This document shows positions 44,815-45,129 of a DNA stretch of 45,129 nt, piece after piece. The stretch comes from Haplomitrium mnioides. Its lineage: Eukaryota > Marchantiophyta > Haplomitriopsida > Calobryales. The translations under genes were made by a program, and so were the position numbers. The first letter of the stretch is position 1. Every line of letters starts with the position of its first letter. Below the pieces are notes generated by a model. That model saw only the letters and a list, made by a program, of their open reading frames with translations, was not told where the DNA came from and did no database searches. The stretch lies in NCBI GenBank assembly GCA_049999725.1, contig JBNGIS010021102.1, positions 1-45,129 on the forward strand, in the 5' to 3' direction.

Positions 44815-45129
44815 TCGCGCGCGTTTTCCTTCTTGTGGCTTCAACATTTTTGCTCGCAGGCGATTGTTCTTCCTCGTGGCATTGATCCTCTGCTTTGGTT
44901 TTTCCTCCTTGTGGCTTCAATATTTGCTCGCATGCGCGTTTTCCTTCCTGTGGCATCAACAATCTGCTCGCAGGCGCGTCTCCCTTCTTGTGGCATCAAC
45001 ACTTACTCGCGGCATTCGTTTTCTCCTTCTTTTGGCATCGCTCTTCCTCGCGGTCTATGTTTCTCCATTTTCTGGCATTGATCTTGCTCGCAGTTTCTGC
45101 TCCTTCTTCTGGCATCGATCTTTTCTGGC
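44815..45129 (+). repeat. Imperfect tandem repeat, CTCGC...CTTCTTGTGGCATCAAC
   Basis: Seven or eight units of about 38-48 bp. Each has a CTCGC(A/G)GG(C) or CTCGC element, then TTTTCCTTC(C/T)T, then (T/C)GTGGC(A/T)TC(A/G)A. The later units drift to TTCTGGCATCGATCTT. The array runs off the window end. It lies where an untranslated leader or first gag codons would be. Confidence 0.75.

Overview
The window reads as repeat-dense nuclear DNA of a land plant. Everything recognisable belongs to a transposable element: Ty3/gypsy and Ty1/copia retrotransposons with plant-type primer sites, and an intron-bearing DNA-transposon-like family. I see no intact host gene, no tRNA or rRNA, and nothing bacterial. 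The species cannot be named from this sequence. The very long LTRs and the type of DNA element would fit a large, repeat-rich genome, possibly a non-flowering plant, but that is only an impression. Nearly every reading frame is broken by stops or frameshifts, so the window is a graveyard of old insertions.

Layout. 1-833 is the 3' tail of an element (copy 0) whose body lies upstream of the window. 2160-3120 is a plus-strand gypsy gag fragment. 3260-20887 is a minus-strand gypsy element with about 570-bp LTRs, an initiator-Met-like primer site, gag, pol and a chromodomain-like C terminus. Its integrase is split by a second gypsy element (4683-16167), which has 4-kb LTRs and a perfect 5-bp target duplication (GTCCC). 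20888-24460 is mostly unassigned. 24460-26121 is a minus-strand gypsy RNase H and integrase fragment.

26131-36360 (copy A) and 36361-43026 (copy B) are two head-to-tail copies of the same element as copy 0. Each has two divergent, intron-containing genes. The minus-strand gene appears to join a ParB-like domain to a beta-class (N4C/N6A type) DNA methyltransferase domain. The plus-strand gene resembles the plant and protist family with an RNase-H-like DDE core that I recall as DUF7869. Copy B lost its methyltransferase half, carries a 5'-truncated copia element (38771-41805), and is cut off at 43027 by a diverged relative of the 4-kb LTR. That LTR is in turn interrupted by a short copia LTR with a GTTATCAGCACGA primer site (44279-44520), followed by a tandem-repeat leader to the window end.

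The most interesting signal is the copy A/B element. It combines a transposase-like gene and a predicted DNA-modifying gene around a shared divergent promoter. Its introns and tail (though not the sampled exons) contain arrays built on one covarying palindrome, typified by AGTCCATGCGCGCATGGACT, at periods of 24, 30 or 52 bp. This looks like a little-described or undescribed plant transposon family with a built-in DNA-methylation module.
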